Part shown: positions 1 to 10,369 of the stretch, piece by piece | Position numbering within the stretch: the stretch's first letter is position 1 | Layout: every line of letters starts with the position of its first letter | Assembly: GCA_003550325.1 (NCBI GenBank) | Contig: QKWP01000486.1 | Coordinates: 144,158 to 208,157 of the forward strand | DNA length: 64,000 nt | Direction: 5' to 3' | Source: Gigaspora rosea | Lineage: Eukaryota; Glomeromycota; Glomeromycetes; Diversisporales; Gigasporaceae | Position numbers and translations under genes: made by a program | Notes under the pieces: generated by a model | Database searches by the model: none | What the model saw: the letters and a program-made list of their open reading frames with translations, nothing else | Told to the model about the DNA's origin: nothing

Positions 1-614
1 ATTAAACTTTGCTATAATTTGACTATTTTGATAAATTTCAATTGAGTATAAACTATCATTTTTTATACTTTGAAAAAAAACCGATTGCTTTGCTTTGTAC
101 TTATAAAATAATGAAGATGTATAATTGTAACCAATCGTTTTTTGATTGGGATGTGTAATTTTACCAAGAGAACCAACAAAAATAGATAAATTTTCTATTT
201 CAATAATAAATGGATAAAAAACAACACCTTCTAATAATTTTTGAGATGTTTTGGGTTGTTCTAAACCTAAATATGAAAGACCTGCAAATTTTGCTTTAGT
301 GCCAAAACGGCTTGGTAAACAGATGTAATTGCCATAGAAGAACTCGTAACAATACCACTACTTTGCCCATCACCTTCGCATATATAACCAGGCTGTAAGT
401 GACTATGTATATAACGAACCACGCGAATAATAAAAGATCTTTTATTAAGCTGTATCATAATTTCAAGTCCTAGACGTAATGGAATCGCATATGATACATT
501 TTGACTGTCTTTAGAAAAGATCCACCAATCGCGTAAGTATGGACCATAGTGAAGTTCTAGTACAATAGTACCTGTTACAACAAGTTCACCAGGAGTTATA
601 CGAATATTAGTCAT
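1..614 (-). pseudogene. Hypothetical protein fragment, frameshifted, cut by window edge
   Basis: The minus strand reads open from an ATG at 614 (MTNIRITPGELVV...) to about 300, then hits a stop in that frame. A second frame takes over with no gap in sense: it reads FGTKAKFAGLSYLGLEQPKT and stays open to position 1, so the gene runs off the left edge. The two frames meet around 290-312, which points to a single frameshift (a mutation or an assembly error). I do not recognise a domain with confidence. The segment YICEGDG...AITSVYQ followed by the second frame resembles a repeated Glomeromycotina-type hypothetical protein, but that is only an impression. No signal peptide is seen. Confidence 0.5.
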
Positions 615-1418
615 TCGGATTCTTGAGGCAATAGAGATTTCAAATAAACATTTTTTTATTAATAATTATAGCGCCGCAATTTACTATATAATTTCTATCG
701 ATCACATGCGGATCTGCAATTAAATATTTTAAATTATCAAAAAATTGAATATCCTTGCTCTTATAACATTGTTTTTACATCAGAAACTTTTGGGATTAGT
801 ATCCTTTTTAAGGTGCATTTTTTGGGGGTTTTTTTTCTAGTATATAGATTTATATAACATTACAATGAAATATATATAGAACAAATAAATAAATTAATAT
901 TAAAAGATCTAATTATAATAATCAATAGTCTATGGTTAGTACAATATTGACTGTTTATAATAATCGTAAATAATAATCGGTATAACAATTTTGGTAGGCA
1001 AAAAATAAATAAAAAAATCGCCTCATAGCAATTTGAAGTAAGTGAATATATTAAAAACATTTCATCGTACTGTCTGTTGTAAGTCATCCACAATTTAATC
1101 ACCCATGTATATAAGCTTACCTTGAAATATTACACTGACCGATGTTAATAACATTCATGGCCTCGTATAAAAATAAATTAAAATACAGTATCAATAGTTT
1201 AAAATTTATTACAAGTTGCTTTTCGATTTTATTGGTTTTATATATGTCTATATACCTGAGTAACGTCAAAGGAAAATGGGACATTGAAATTCAAATAATC
1301 AATGATTAACCAATGTCTCGTTTTCACTTGGTATATAAGCACAAAGAATACAACTATTAATATATACAATTTGGTCACCTACTAGTCGTTATATATAAAA
1401 CTAGCATGTAAATTCTTT
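615..1418. other. AT-rich intergenic stretch, no gene seen
   Basis: I see no coding frame with real composition here. The longest minus frame (860-1102) is Ile/Leu/Asn-rich translation of AT-rich DNA. No terminal repeats or tandem units were found. Confidence 0.6.
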
Positions 1419-1497
1419 ATTATTATTGCTCGATCATCTGACTTTATACAAAAAACAGAATAACTTTATTTACAAAATCTGAAAAACATATGGGATA
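1419..1497 (-). repeat. Split direct repeat B2 (outer end of YR element)
   Basis: This 79-bp copy begins ATTATTATTGCTCGATCATC and ends at CATATGGGATA. The same sequence recurs at 2438-2851, where a MITE interrupts it. It marks the outer 3' end of the element. Confidence 0.85.
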
Positions 1498-1744
1498 AGG
1501 GCTCGCTACCCTTATTGACTCTAATATACATGATTACATTTTCCATCACAGTGACATGCATTCATCACATAGCAAACAATAAGGACACCTACAGTGTCCC
1601 GTCTGCCTCACAGGTACAGAGACAATCTGAAACCATTTTCGGATCAATGTGCCTTCATATAGCGGGAATTAACGAATCTTCTCATAGCTGAAAGAGAATC
1701 GATAACAATGCTTCTGCAGAAATGAGCGGGGTTCATTCTTATAG

Positions 1745-2055
1745 CTCTTGCACTGCCACTTGTAGTCGTGGAGCCACTATAACAATTGGTCCTTGCACTG
1801 CCCCTTGCAGCCGTGGAGTCAAATACCACAACTGGTCCTTGCACTGCCATATGCAGCCGTGGATCCAACTACCTCTGGTCCTTGCACTGCCACTTGAGCC
1901 GTGGAGCCAGATACAAAAAAGGTCCTTGCACTGCCTCTTGCAGCCGCGGAGCCAAACTACCTCTGGTCCTTGCACTGCCACTCTCAGCTGTAGAGCCAGG
2001 TACACTACAGGTCCTTGCACTGCTAACTCAGCCGTGGAGCCTGATACAACAAAAC
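1745..2055. repeat. Minisatellite, seven units of 43-46 bp
   Basis: Units start near 1745, 1791, 1837, 1880, 1923, 1968 and 2013. Each begins with CCTTGCACTGC and contains a variant of CAGCCGTGGAGCCA. The array is richer in G+C than its surroundings. It lies in the spacer between repeats A2 and B2 of the YR element. All frames across it stay open by chance of the unit lengths, so I do not call a gene here. Confidence 0.9.
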
Positions 2056-2098
2056 AACACAATACTGCTTGCTTGAATTCGGGTGGGTAAGGGAGGGA

Positions 2099-2440
2099 GA
2101 TAGAGCCAGCCTTCACAAGGCGAGCGATAGCGAAAAGAAAGATAACCTTCTTTACTGAAATTTTTTACCTTAAATACTCCTCCCATATCACTGGATCATA
2201 CTTGGCCACAGTCATTATCCCTTACCCCCATTATCGATCTAACAATAATCATAAACATGTGAATATCAAAATCATATGCAAATCTGAAATTACCTGTAAA
2301 AACAAGTTACAACATCTCACGACAATAATCAAAGAATAACCATAAAAGGATACATAACAAAAACTGTGCGTGATCGGTCATAAAGTCATCTGATCTCGCA
2401 ATAATGATCGCCCTGTCACTTCGTTGACAAGCTTTTCATT
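2099..2440 (-). repeat. Split direct repeat A2 (inner copy)
   Basis: This 342-bp block starts GATAGAGCCAGCCTTCACAA and ends GCTTTTCATT. It matches 6856-7195 with few substitutions and is directly joined to B1, as in Ngaro-type split repeats. Confidence 0.9.
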
Positions 2441-2851
2441 ATTATTGCTCGATCATCTGACTTTATACAAAAAAACAACTACCCCAGTATCGCCAACAAA
2501 ATTTTTACGCTCACGTGATTATTGGCCAATAAAAGATCATAATTTGGTGTAACGTAACACGATCAGGAAAATTCAAAACAAATGTCTCAAAAACGTCTCA
2601 TTTGTCAAAAAAGCTTATTTCTCAAAAGTTTGCATAAGAAACCACTTTTTTTAACCAAAAAAAAAGTTTTCCTTGAGCAATTTTACTATATAACATTCTA
2701 AACCCAAACCTTAACTGAGCACTCACTCTAACCCTAACCTAAAAAAAATTTTGTTGTAATCACGTGAGCATAAAAATTTTGTTGGCGCACCTGGGGAAGA
2801 TCAAAAAAACAGAATGACTTTATTTACAAAATCTGAAAAACATATGGGATA
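2438..2851 (-). repeat. Split direct repeat B1, interrupted by a MITE
   Basis: The two halves, 2438-2477 and 2811-2851, together reproduce the 79-bp B2 repeat. The break is filled by a 324-bp MITE flanked by a 10-bp duplication. The overlap of 2438-2440 with A2 reflects a shared CATT at the junction. Confidence 0.85.
2478..2801. mobile_element. MULE-type MITE inside repeat B1
   Basis: The ends form an inverted repeat of about 40 bp (CCCCAGTATCGCCAACAAAA against CCCCAGGTGCGCCAACAAAA, continuing into GCTCACGTGATTA). It is flanked by the perfect 10-bp direct repeat CAAAAAAACA (2468-2477 and 2802-2811). The empty site is visible in the B2 copy at 1419-1497. A 9-11 bp duplication suggests Mutator-like mobilisation. 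The interior carries CACGATCAGG and a CTAACCCTAACC telomere-like core. Confidence 0.9.
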
Positions 2852-2862
2852 GAAGAGGATCG

Positions 2863-3677
2863 CTAGCTAGCAAAACCTATCTTTCTAGAAAACTGCAATT
2901 TTGCTGTTTCAACAGACCTCAAATATAACATAACTGCTTTACTGTCTCACCCTTCTATAGCCCGTATTTGCATCAACAATAAACCTGCTTCCATTGCAGC
3001 TATTGCGCCACCAATCCTGTTGCTATGAGCTGTAAATCTACCCTTTGCTCCTGCATTACCTGCTATTTTTTTGACAATAGCACCAACAGCCCCAACTGTC
3101 AATTGCTTTCCTTGCTTTGACAAAAAGAGGGGTTCATTCTCCGTAGTTTTTGGCCTTATTAACAAATATTTTTTCAACAACCTAACTGGGCAGTAGTGAC
3201 TATTTGTATACTTTACCGGAATGAACTTCCTATTGGCAAATTGATCGGTTTTAGAGGAACTTATGTGTACCCAGCATAATTTGTCTCCAAATTTAATATT
3301 CTTAAGTTTCAATTTACACAATTCACCCGGACGACGCATGGTTCTTAAACCAATAGCTACCAAGGCGGCATCACATATCCAATACTCCCTATTCATAAGG
3401 GTAGCTTCTTGTCAACGAACTGCCTTAAAGCATTGACTAGTAGAGGGTCGCGGGACCATCTTGGTTCCTTATCCTTCTTATATTCCTTTACTAACGCTTT
3501 ACATATTCTTTTAACCCTATAATCCTTAGATGGATCTGTAAATTGATGTTCTAAGTGCTCTTTTGATACCGCTGCTAGGAAGTCTACATACCCCGAAAAA
3601 GAATGTGCCAGATCCAACCCAACCAGAAAAGATACAAGTGTGTCAGCCTCTGATGGCAAAGCTACTAAATTCATCAC
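2863..3677 (-). pseudogene. Tyrosine recombinase (YR) of the retrotransposon, inactivated
   Basis: The frame from 3677 carries an N-terminal SAM-like recombinase region (SKDYRVKRICKALVKEYKK). It shifts by one base near 3393 into the catalytic domain. Catalytic signatures are visible: RTMRRPGEL with the first Arg, and the HxxR box as AHSNRIGGA. A TGA at about 2947 replaces the Trp codon of the usual G-W motif (AIEG-stop-DSKAVMLYLRS). The catalytic Tyr in MLYLRS therefore lies beyond the stop, and the frame then runs on to 2863. The gene family joins the circular cDNA into the genome. The frameshift and nonsense codon both argue that this copy is dead. Confidence 0.85.
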
Positions 3678-3826
3678 TTCACAATAGTCCTTATATAAAT
3701 CTCATACTTTATACAAATGTTGATTCCAGTCATTCGACACTGATTTTCTACTTAAAGCCTAAGCTCTTACGAGCAACTTAACAACTAATCCACTCTTACT
3801 GCCAGGAACTGCCAATTCAGGTTCTT

Positions 3827-5640
3827 CTATAGCTCTACCTTCCCAGAAATCCCTCTTTCGAATGATATTTGAGCTGGGGCAGAACTATATAACCTGTCTG
3901 AACATGCAGTAGCAGCAGCCACCATGCTGCCGAGACCCACCTGAGTACGATTATTGTTGCCACCACTTTTCCCTCTATTACGTGCTGTAGAACCCGGTGA
4001 ACTAGTGCTATAGGTAGGCACACATAATTGTTTTCTTTCAACCAGTCATGGGCAAAGCAGTTTACTCACTCTAAATTTGGACAATAAAACTTGCTATTGA
4101 AATAAGCTAGTCTGTTGTTTTGGTAATTGGCCATACGGTCTATTGTATGGAGTTCCATTTTTTCTCTATACAATTGAAAATTGTTTGGCTCAAGCACCAA
4201 TCGTCTTCATATACAACCCTGGTCAATTCGTCTGCTGGATTAATCTCTGAAGGTATCCAAAAAACTTCATTGATTCAAATATCCCACCTGTCCATTAACG
4301 TCTACAGTTTCCTTAGTAGGTCCATCTGCTACAGAAGTCTGCCTCTCTTCAAGACTGTTCCAATAGCACCTCAGTTGTCTATATGCAGGTCTATCCACGA
4401 ACCCTATATTAGTTTTGCAAAGGCGTCCAGACCCAAAATTACTGCCTCCGCTTCTAGTCTTGTAATTTCTCTGTGTGGCTTGGCAGAACTCCAATTTCTA
4501 AAGGCTTTGCGGTCTCCAAAAATGGCTGACCATCCTACCTTGGATGCATCGACGAAAACCCGCTTTACTCTTGACAGTTTCCACACTGGACAACTATTTC
4601 TTTTCCCCAAATTCTCAGCTACCCATTTTGCATCTTCCCGTACTTGTTCCTATAGCTTTATCCACGCATCTCACTGCTATGGACTTCTGTTTGCTGCATC
4701 TATCAATGAATAAAATTCCAGGCAACGAACCTTCGTGTGTGCAAATGCTCTGTTCAATGACTGAATTTTTCCCGCTACTGATGCCAATTTGCGAGCAGAA
4801 ATCTTCTCTTTTCCCACTAATTCCAGCATTAACTGTCTTACCTCTACAATTTTGCTTTCTGGAACAATTACTTGTGCCTTCACCGTGTCAATTATCAGGC
4901 CAAAAAACTTTACTCGCTAGGATGCAATCCATTGACCCTTTGACATTTCTCGTACTAATCCACATTTTTTCAGCTCCACCTTTATCACCATATCTCTTAT
5001 TGTAACTAGGGTATCTAGAGATGGGTGCGCCAACCAAAAATCGTTCAAATAATTTCTACAAAATAAACATAGTGACCTCCAATGACCTATTATAGCCCAT
5101 ATAATCTTGGATAAGATCCATAGCGCTTGCGAGAGCCCAAAATAAAGAACTTTGTAAACTTACAAATTCCCAGTATCTGAAATCCAAGAAAATGCTCTCT
5201 TATCATCACGTGGTGATAGCCATCCTTCAGGTCCCACGTGATTATATACCATCCCCTCCCTATTGTACAAAGTAGACCACTCAAGCCTTCGAAACATACA
5301 CTCTTCTCGGGGAGGATTTGGTTTAAGCGCCTTAAGTCTATAACTATCTGCCACTTCTTTGGTCCTTTCTTGGGCATTAAGAAAACTAAACTTACTTCTA
5401 ACAAAAATTTTGGTCTCGTCACCTAACTCCCTAGACAATCTATTGCTCCTAATTTCATTAGTTGACCCAGCTCTTTTCTTACCTATTCCTGTTGCTCTAC
5501 TAATAAATTGTACTAATTCAGTACAGGCTTTGCTGCTAACACTAACACGCCCCTTGGGTATATAGGAACTCCCTTTCTCAACCAATCCATAACCACTGGA
5601 GACGGACTTACACAATGCTGCCAAAATTCCAAAATATCTG
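3827..5640 (-). pseudogene. Reverse transcriptase-RNase H polyprotein of the YR element, decayed
   Basis: Fragments in three frames follow the expected order. The RT fingers region reads VRKELGQLMKLGAIDCLGS, then MPKKGPKKWQIVIDLRRLN, then ITWDLKDGYHHVMIRE (about 5500-5180). The RT tail reads VKFFGLIIDTVKAQVIVPES (about 4880). RNase H follows with VFVDASKVGWSAIFG and HREITRLEAEAVILGLDAF (4604-4410). Next come WIPSEINPADELTRV and DRMANYQNNRLAYFNSK. A DIRS-type linker follows, ending VLRWVSAAWW near 3925. Three in-frame TAG codons interrupt the fingers region at 5400-5530, and frameshifts occur between modules. The RT active-site DD box is not intact. The domain order supports a DIRS-order element rather than an LTR element with integrase. 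Confidence 0.8.
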
Positions 5641-5649
5641 CTACTTGCA

Positions 5650-6757
5650 TCCTTCCTACTACTGATATCTGGTCTTCTGACATATCCTTCTCGACAAGTC
5701 CAGCCCGAGTGTAGTCAATCCTGGCTTTTGGGCTTGCTAGAGGTTCTTGGGTTTGAGGAGAGGCAATTTGAGACGATGTACCCAATGCCTCCGCAGTTAT
5801 AGCACGTGATGGTTCCCTGCCGGTCGAAGGGTCCATAAAAATTTCTACTTCAAAAGGGCGGTTCTCTTTTCTCTTTTTTCTTACTTTTTTTATAGTATTC
5901 ACTTTCAGAGTCAGACAAAGAAGGGGATGCTCTCTTTCTTTTGTACTAATACTTACGAAATTTACTACTATAACCCTGGCATATGGATGTGAATAGCCAA
6001 TTGCAGGTATGCGGTCTTTGTACTTTTCCATCATCTTATCACTACTTCCTACTATTTGCAGTGCAGCTCCCTATCCCTATGATCTGCTAATTTCCATGTA
6101 ACGGCCCTAGATTCTACCTCATCACGTACACTAATAGCTTCTTTACTAACAAAATCTGGTAACATTCTTATTAACTTATCAAAACGCCTACCAACTTTTG
6201 CCAAAAAATTATACTCATACTGGTCATGTGGTTTAGACAATTTCACCTTCGGCCAAGCCTCCTCCAACGAATCTCCTTCTTCGATCTCCCTGTACAAGGC
6301 TGAAAAACTCTTATCCATCTTCTTCTTAATACTGCTCAGAGCTGTTGGAAAACATTCACTGGAACTGAACTAACTTTTTTTTTCCTTGAAAACGTAATGC
6401 AAATTCTTCTCTAATTTCATTATCTGCTTTCTGTGAGTCTTCATCTAGCTTATCCTCAAAATCACCATTTCCGTCAGCATCCACATCCACATCTACTGTC
6501 TCTCATGTTTTATCTTCAGTATCCATAGGACCTTGTTCCTGCCCTTTACTGCTTCCTTTTGACTGCGCCTCTGGACCTTTATCTTTTCTTTTATCAAAAT
6601 AAGCATGCAGCCTTTCACCTAGCTCTTCCTTATTACCTTCCACGGAGAGGCCACAAGCTGCACACAAGTTTTTCAACTCCGTTAAGATGAGCTTCGTCCA
6701 ACTACCGGCATGCATCGTGTGATTAGTAGACATCTTCAAAGTTATGTACAACAACAC
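5650..6757 (-). pseudogene. Gag-like ORF with SAP domain, decayed
   Basis: The frame begins at 6757 (MLLYITLKMSTNHTMHAGSW). Residues 20-60 form a SAP-like DNA-binding motif (LTELKNLCAACGLSVEGNKE). A TGA at 6503 interrupts an acidic stretch (DVDVDADGNGDFEDKLDEDS). A poly-A run near 6370 then shifts the frame into SSSECFPTALSSIKKKMDKS and the helical segment 6318-6052. Another frame (6034-5650) carries basic and Pro/Ser/Thr-rich sequence leading to ILEFWQHCVSPSPVVMDWL just before the RT. The position upstream of RT fits a gag-like role; that role is inferred from position and the SAP motif. Confidence 0.6.
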
Positions 6758-6855
6758 TACTTGCTCTACACATTTTTTTTTTTAATTAAGTTTTTCTCTT
6801 TATTGTTTTTCTTTTTTTTTTTTTGAAACAAACTGAATTTTATGTGATAGAAAAC

Positions 6856-7195
6856 GATAGAGCTAGCCTTCACAAGGCGAGCGATAGCGAAAAGAAAGAT
6901 AACCTTCTTTACTGAAATTTTTTACCTTAAATACTCCTCCCATATCACTGGATCATACTTGGCCACAGTCATTATCCCTTACCCCATTATCGATCTAACA
7001 ATAATCATAAACATATGAATATCAAAATCATATGCAAATCTGAAATTACCTGTAAAAACAAGTTACAATATCTCACGACAATAATCAAAAAATAACCATA
7101 AAAGGTTACATAACAAAAACTGTGCGTGATCGGTCATAAAGTCATCTGATCTCGCAATAATGATCGCCCTGTCACTTCGTTGACAGCTTTTCATT
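6856..7195 (-). repeat. Split direct repeat A1 (outer 5' end of YR element)
   Basis: This 340-bp copy matches A2 at 2099-2440. It ends at GCTTTTCATT, after which unrelated sequence starts. It marks the outer 5' end of the minus-strand element. Confidence 0.9.
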
Positions 7196-7197
7196 TA

Positions 7198-7998
7198 AGT
7201 TAATTAATTGATGATCTGGATAAGATCGGCACTATTACCATATTGGGACAATAGTAAATTTTGGGGTTAAGGGCCGTGACATATATTACCTAATATCCAT
7301 TTACTAAGAGAACAGGCCCCCACCCCACCTAAGACCAATCAAAATGCTCGATTTTGTTACACAAAAAAGTATATTTATCTCAAATTTTTTTATAATTATA
7401 GTTAAATAATTCTTGGTTTTGATTGGCTAGTATGCTAGATTGTGTAACCTAAGATCTCAGCTGACCCCCCACCCTCTAAAATATTAGGTAATATATGTCA
7501 TGGCCCTAAGTACAATATAAATTTTATTATATGCTAAAATCTGAGCGGAGTCAAATAAATAGTAATTTTTTTATTAAGTTAATGACATATGTCGATTAAT
7601 TGAAAGTTGTAGAGCTTGACGAGACGCATCTATCAGTGGTTAGATCATCCAAATCGGTCCAATGGATGGCGAGATATTATTAAGAAACGATTGGCCGACT
7701 ATGTAAAATCTCTATATAAACAATATTTGTTTATATAGAGATTTTACATAGTCGGCCAATCATTTCTTAATAATATCTCGCCATCCACTAGGCCAATTTG
7801 GATGATCTAACCACTGTTAGATGCGTCTCGTCAAGCTCTACAACTTACAATTAATCAACATGTGTCATTAACTTAATAAAAAATTACTTTTCATTTGACT
7901 CTGCTCAGATTTCAGCATATAGTTAATATCATAGGAATTTTGCCCCAATTTCTAATAGAAATAGTGCTGATTTTATCCGGATCAGTAATTAATTATAA
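7198..7998. mobile_element. Foldback (palindromic) element
   Basis: The two arms are inverted copies around a 3-nt loop at 7724-7726; the tip reads CTCTATATAAACAA-TAT-TTGTTTATATAGAG. Arms extend about 285 bp, ending at GATGATCTGGATAAGATCGG on the left and its partner near 7998. The left arm is longer only because a 236-bp MITE was inserted into it. No coding sequence is present. It sits directly against the A1 end of the YR element. Confidence 0.85.
7271..7506. mobile_element. Tourist-like (PIF/Harbinger) MITE in the foldback arm
   Basis: The terminal inverted repeats are GGGCCGTGACATATATTACC and GGGCCATGACATATATTACC. They are flanked by TAA on both sides (7268-7270, 7507-7509), the 3-bp duplication typical of PIF/Harbinger. 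The right arm of the foldback shows the empty site. Confidence 0.85.
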
Positions 7999-9331
7999 AA
8001 ACCAAACGAAGTTTAATGCCATATATAAATTTACTATAAAAATTTATGGTATTACGAATAGTTAATAGAGTAAGTAGTATACTGCTAAAGTCACATTTGT
8101 GTAGCATATTATATTTATCATGACTATTATACATATAAAATAGTGTAATCTAAAGAATTTAATTATTATATGTGACCTCACGGAAATTTATTTATCGTTG
8201 TAATAAAAAAATCAAAATTTTTACAGAATTGTATAAACAGCTTTTACAAAATCGAGACCTTTTTTACGTGATTTTACAAACTTGTAAGTTCATTCTTTTA
8301 ATTTATTATAGCAATACCAAAACTTTATATACTTTTTAAAAAATTATTTATTTTATTAATTTGCAAATTTTTAAACTTTTTCTACATACAATTATGTTTG
8401 TTTTTCCAAATTCTTTGAGAATATTATTAACAATAAACCCAATTTTTTTTAAGTATCTTAAAGATGATAGTATAGAGTGCTGTGCTTTATTTCATAGAAT
8501 TTTAAATCTAAAGAAATAATTATATTAATAGATTAATTATATACTAATATTCATAATAAATATTTCCATTCATAAATGCTGATTCCTTATTTTCTCATCT
8601 ATCAAAAATTTTGATTTTTCTTTACATGTCAGTAGATATTCGATTGGAATTAATAAATTATTTTTTTAGCAGTCAAATTTTTTATAAGTATTTCTGGGCT
8701 TTAGTATTTCAAGTTGATATAACATTAGTCAACTTAGCTAACTTTCGGTGTTCTCAAGCAGAACGTTCGATGTAGTTAGCTAGTGATTGAGATAGTACTC
8801 AACCATCATGACGTTATTAATTAGGCCATTTTTGAAAACTGATAGTACGGATGTTGAAGACTGATAGCATGGATGATAATATGAAATATGCTCATATATC
8901 TTTTCCTCAATCTAATTAATTATGATTGTGTTGTTTCTCAAGTTTACGATTAATTAAATATTGAACGCAATTGATGCTTGAACAAACATCTTTATCATTG
9001 TTACCATTTGCAATTATTTTTTTACAAATCGAAATAAAAAAAAACAACGGATCAACGATAGGATAAAGCAATCTACGACATTTCTTTTTCAGAATTTACT
9101 ACAAACCAATAGATCACATGAATGTGCCTTTTTATTTGCGGCGAAGATTTTTAGCATGGGTAATAAGATAATAATTCATCAACGTTAATAATGATTTTGA
9201 AAATTTTACGATAATATAATGTAGAAAGAGTGAAATGCTTGAATAATTATTTTTTCTAATCAATCAATGAAACATTTTGACTAATAAGCACAACTCTATG
9301 ATAAAAAAGAATCTCTTGTTGATTGGAATTA
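7999..9331. other. AT-rich stretch, no gene seen
   Basis: I find no coding frame. The segment 8745-8830 (GTTCTCAAGCAG, then GCTAGTGATTGAG) resembles the left end of the MITE at 40508-40789 and may be a decayed relative. Confidence 0.5.
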
Positions 9332-9590
9332 CCGTAAAACGCTCTTTAAAGTACCCCTGTATAAAGTACCCCTGACTTTTTTGAGAATGATTTTTGAATT
9401 GTATCCGGGTACTTTAAATAACGTCACGATAATAGAAATTCAAAGTATCCCCATTATTCAAAAGTATTTAAAAAAAAATTCTATTCGAAATCACTATGTA
9501 CAGTATCCATCTTTGAACATAGTATCCTCCATGTATTGTATTGTACCCCTAGATCATGTGTAGAATGTTACTTTAAAGAGCGTTTTATGG
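9332..9590. mobile_element. Tc1/mariner-type MITE
   Basis: The ends are CCGTAAAACGCTCTTTAAAG and the inverted CCATAAAACGCTCTTTAAAG, flanked by TA on both sides (9330-9331, 9591-9592). The length is 259 bp and the interior is noncoding, with several AAGTACCCC motifs. Confidence 0.85.
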
Positions 9591-9659
9591 TATAAATACT
9601 CTTAATCAGTTAAACGAACTTATGCTCATAAAATTTTAAGAAAACTTAACCTATCTGCT

Positions 9660-10225
9660 ATACCCGGGTATAGGATCTTATCCTGTTCCCTATGTTTATA
9701 AATTAAATTAAACTGATCAACATAAAATCATGTGTTTTGCCCATCATTTTCATGGTGCCTTTATTGCTTTTTTCATCATTGTATAGTGTTTTTTTATGCT
9801 TTCTTTGTCATTCTTGCAATGCTTATGTCGCTCTTTTGTGGTACTTTTATCGTTGTTTGGTGGTGTTTTGGGTTGTAGTTTGGTGGTGCTTTTGGTTGTA
9901 GGCTTTTGGTTGTCATTTGTTAGTGCTTTTCATTGTCGTTTGTTGGTGCTTAAATTGTCATTAGGTGGTGCTTTTGATTGTTGTTGGTGGTGCTTTTGGT
10001 TGTCATTTAGTGGTGCTTTACATTGTTCGGTGTTGCTTTTGGTTGTAGATTGGTGGTGCTTTGATTTGTACTTTTTGCTACTTATATTTTTTTTAATAAA
10101 AAATTATCTTTAATAATAGAGTATATAATAAAAAAATTTGAGTTTTTTTAAAATTTGAACCAATCATATTTAGGCAGTACAGGCATAGAATAAAAGTCTA
10201 CACCCAGGTACAGGATAAGGATGCT
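9660..10225. repeat. G/T-rich degenerate tandem repeat between weak inverted ends
   Basis: From about 9750 to 10075 the sequence repeats variants of TTGGTGGTGCTTTTGGTTGT. Inverted copies of ATCCTTATCCTGT-type sequence lie at about 9680 and 10195, so the array may be the interior of a small transposon. The Leu/Val/Cys-rich open frame across it is a by-product of the repeat. Confidence 0.45.
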
Positions 10226-10369
10226 CTAAAATTTTCTTTCTGAAGTATTAAATTTCATCACACGTTTTAATCAATAAAATTGATTTTATTAAACCAATTT
10301 TTTTAATAAAAATTTACCCTTAGTATTATGAATAGGTATAAGTAAACACTTGTAGACTTAAATTAATTA

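Larger units (their letters stand above)
1419..7195 (-). mobile_element. Ngaro/PAT-like tyrosine-recombinase retrotransposon with split direct repeats
   Basis: This is a decayed retrotransposon on the minus strand. Reading from 7195 down, the order is repeat A1 (7195-6856), a SAP-domain gag-like ORF, reverse transcriptase/RNase H, a tyrosine recombinase, repeat B1 (2851-2438), repeat A2 (2440-2099), a spacer with a 44-bp minisatellite, and repeat B2 (1497-1419). A1 and A2 are about 340 bp and nearly identical; B1 and B2 are about 78 bp. The A1-ORFs-B1-A2-B2 order is the split direct repeat layout known from Ngaro and PAT elements in the DIRS order, which integrate by a recombinase instead of a DDE integrase. 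B1 abuts A2 directly. All ORFs carry stops or frameshifts, so this copy is dead. No target-site duplication is seen, as expected for this class. Confidence 0.85.

Noticed and set aside
1644..2116. Overlapping open frames of 74-125 codons on both strands
   Set aside because: All cross the 44-bp minisatellite, whose unit keeps several frames open. The Cys/Ser/Gly repeats are not a protein signature.
2720..2745. Telomere sequence (CCCTAACC)
   Set aside because: Only one or two repeats occur, inside MITEs and repeatedly in the window, so these are not chromosome ends.
2863..2950. An alternative genetic code in which TGA encodes Trp
   Set aside because: The TGA lies in a decayed transposon that also has TAG codons and frameshifts. 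Intact genes here use TGG for Trp.
9796..10113. Leu/Val/Cys-rich membrane protein of 105 residues
   Set aside because: It is the translation of a G/T-rich degenerate tandem repeat.
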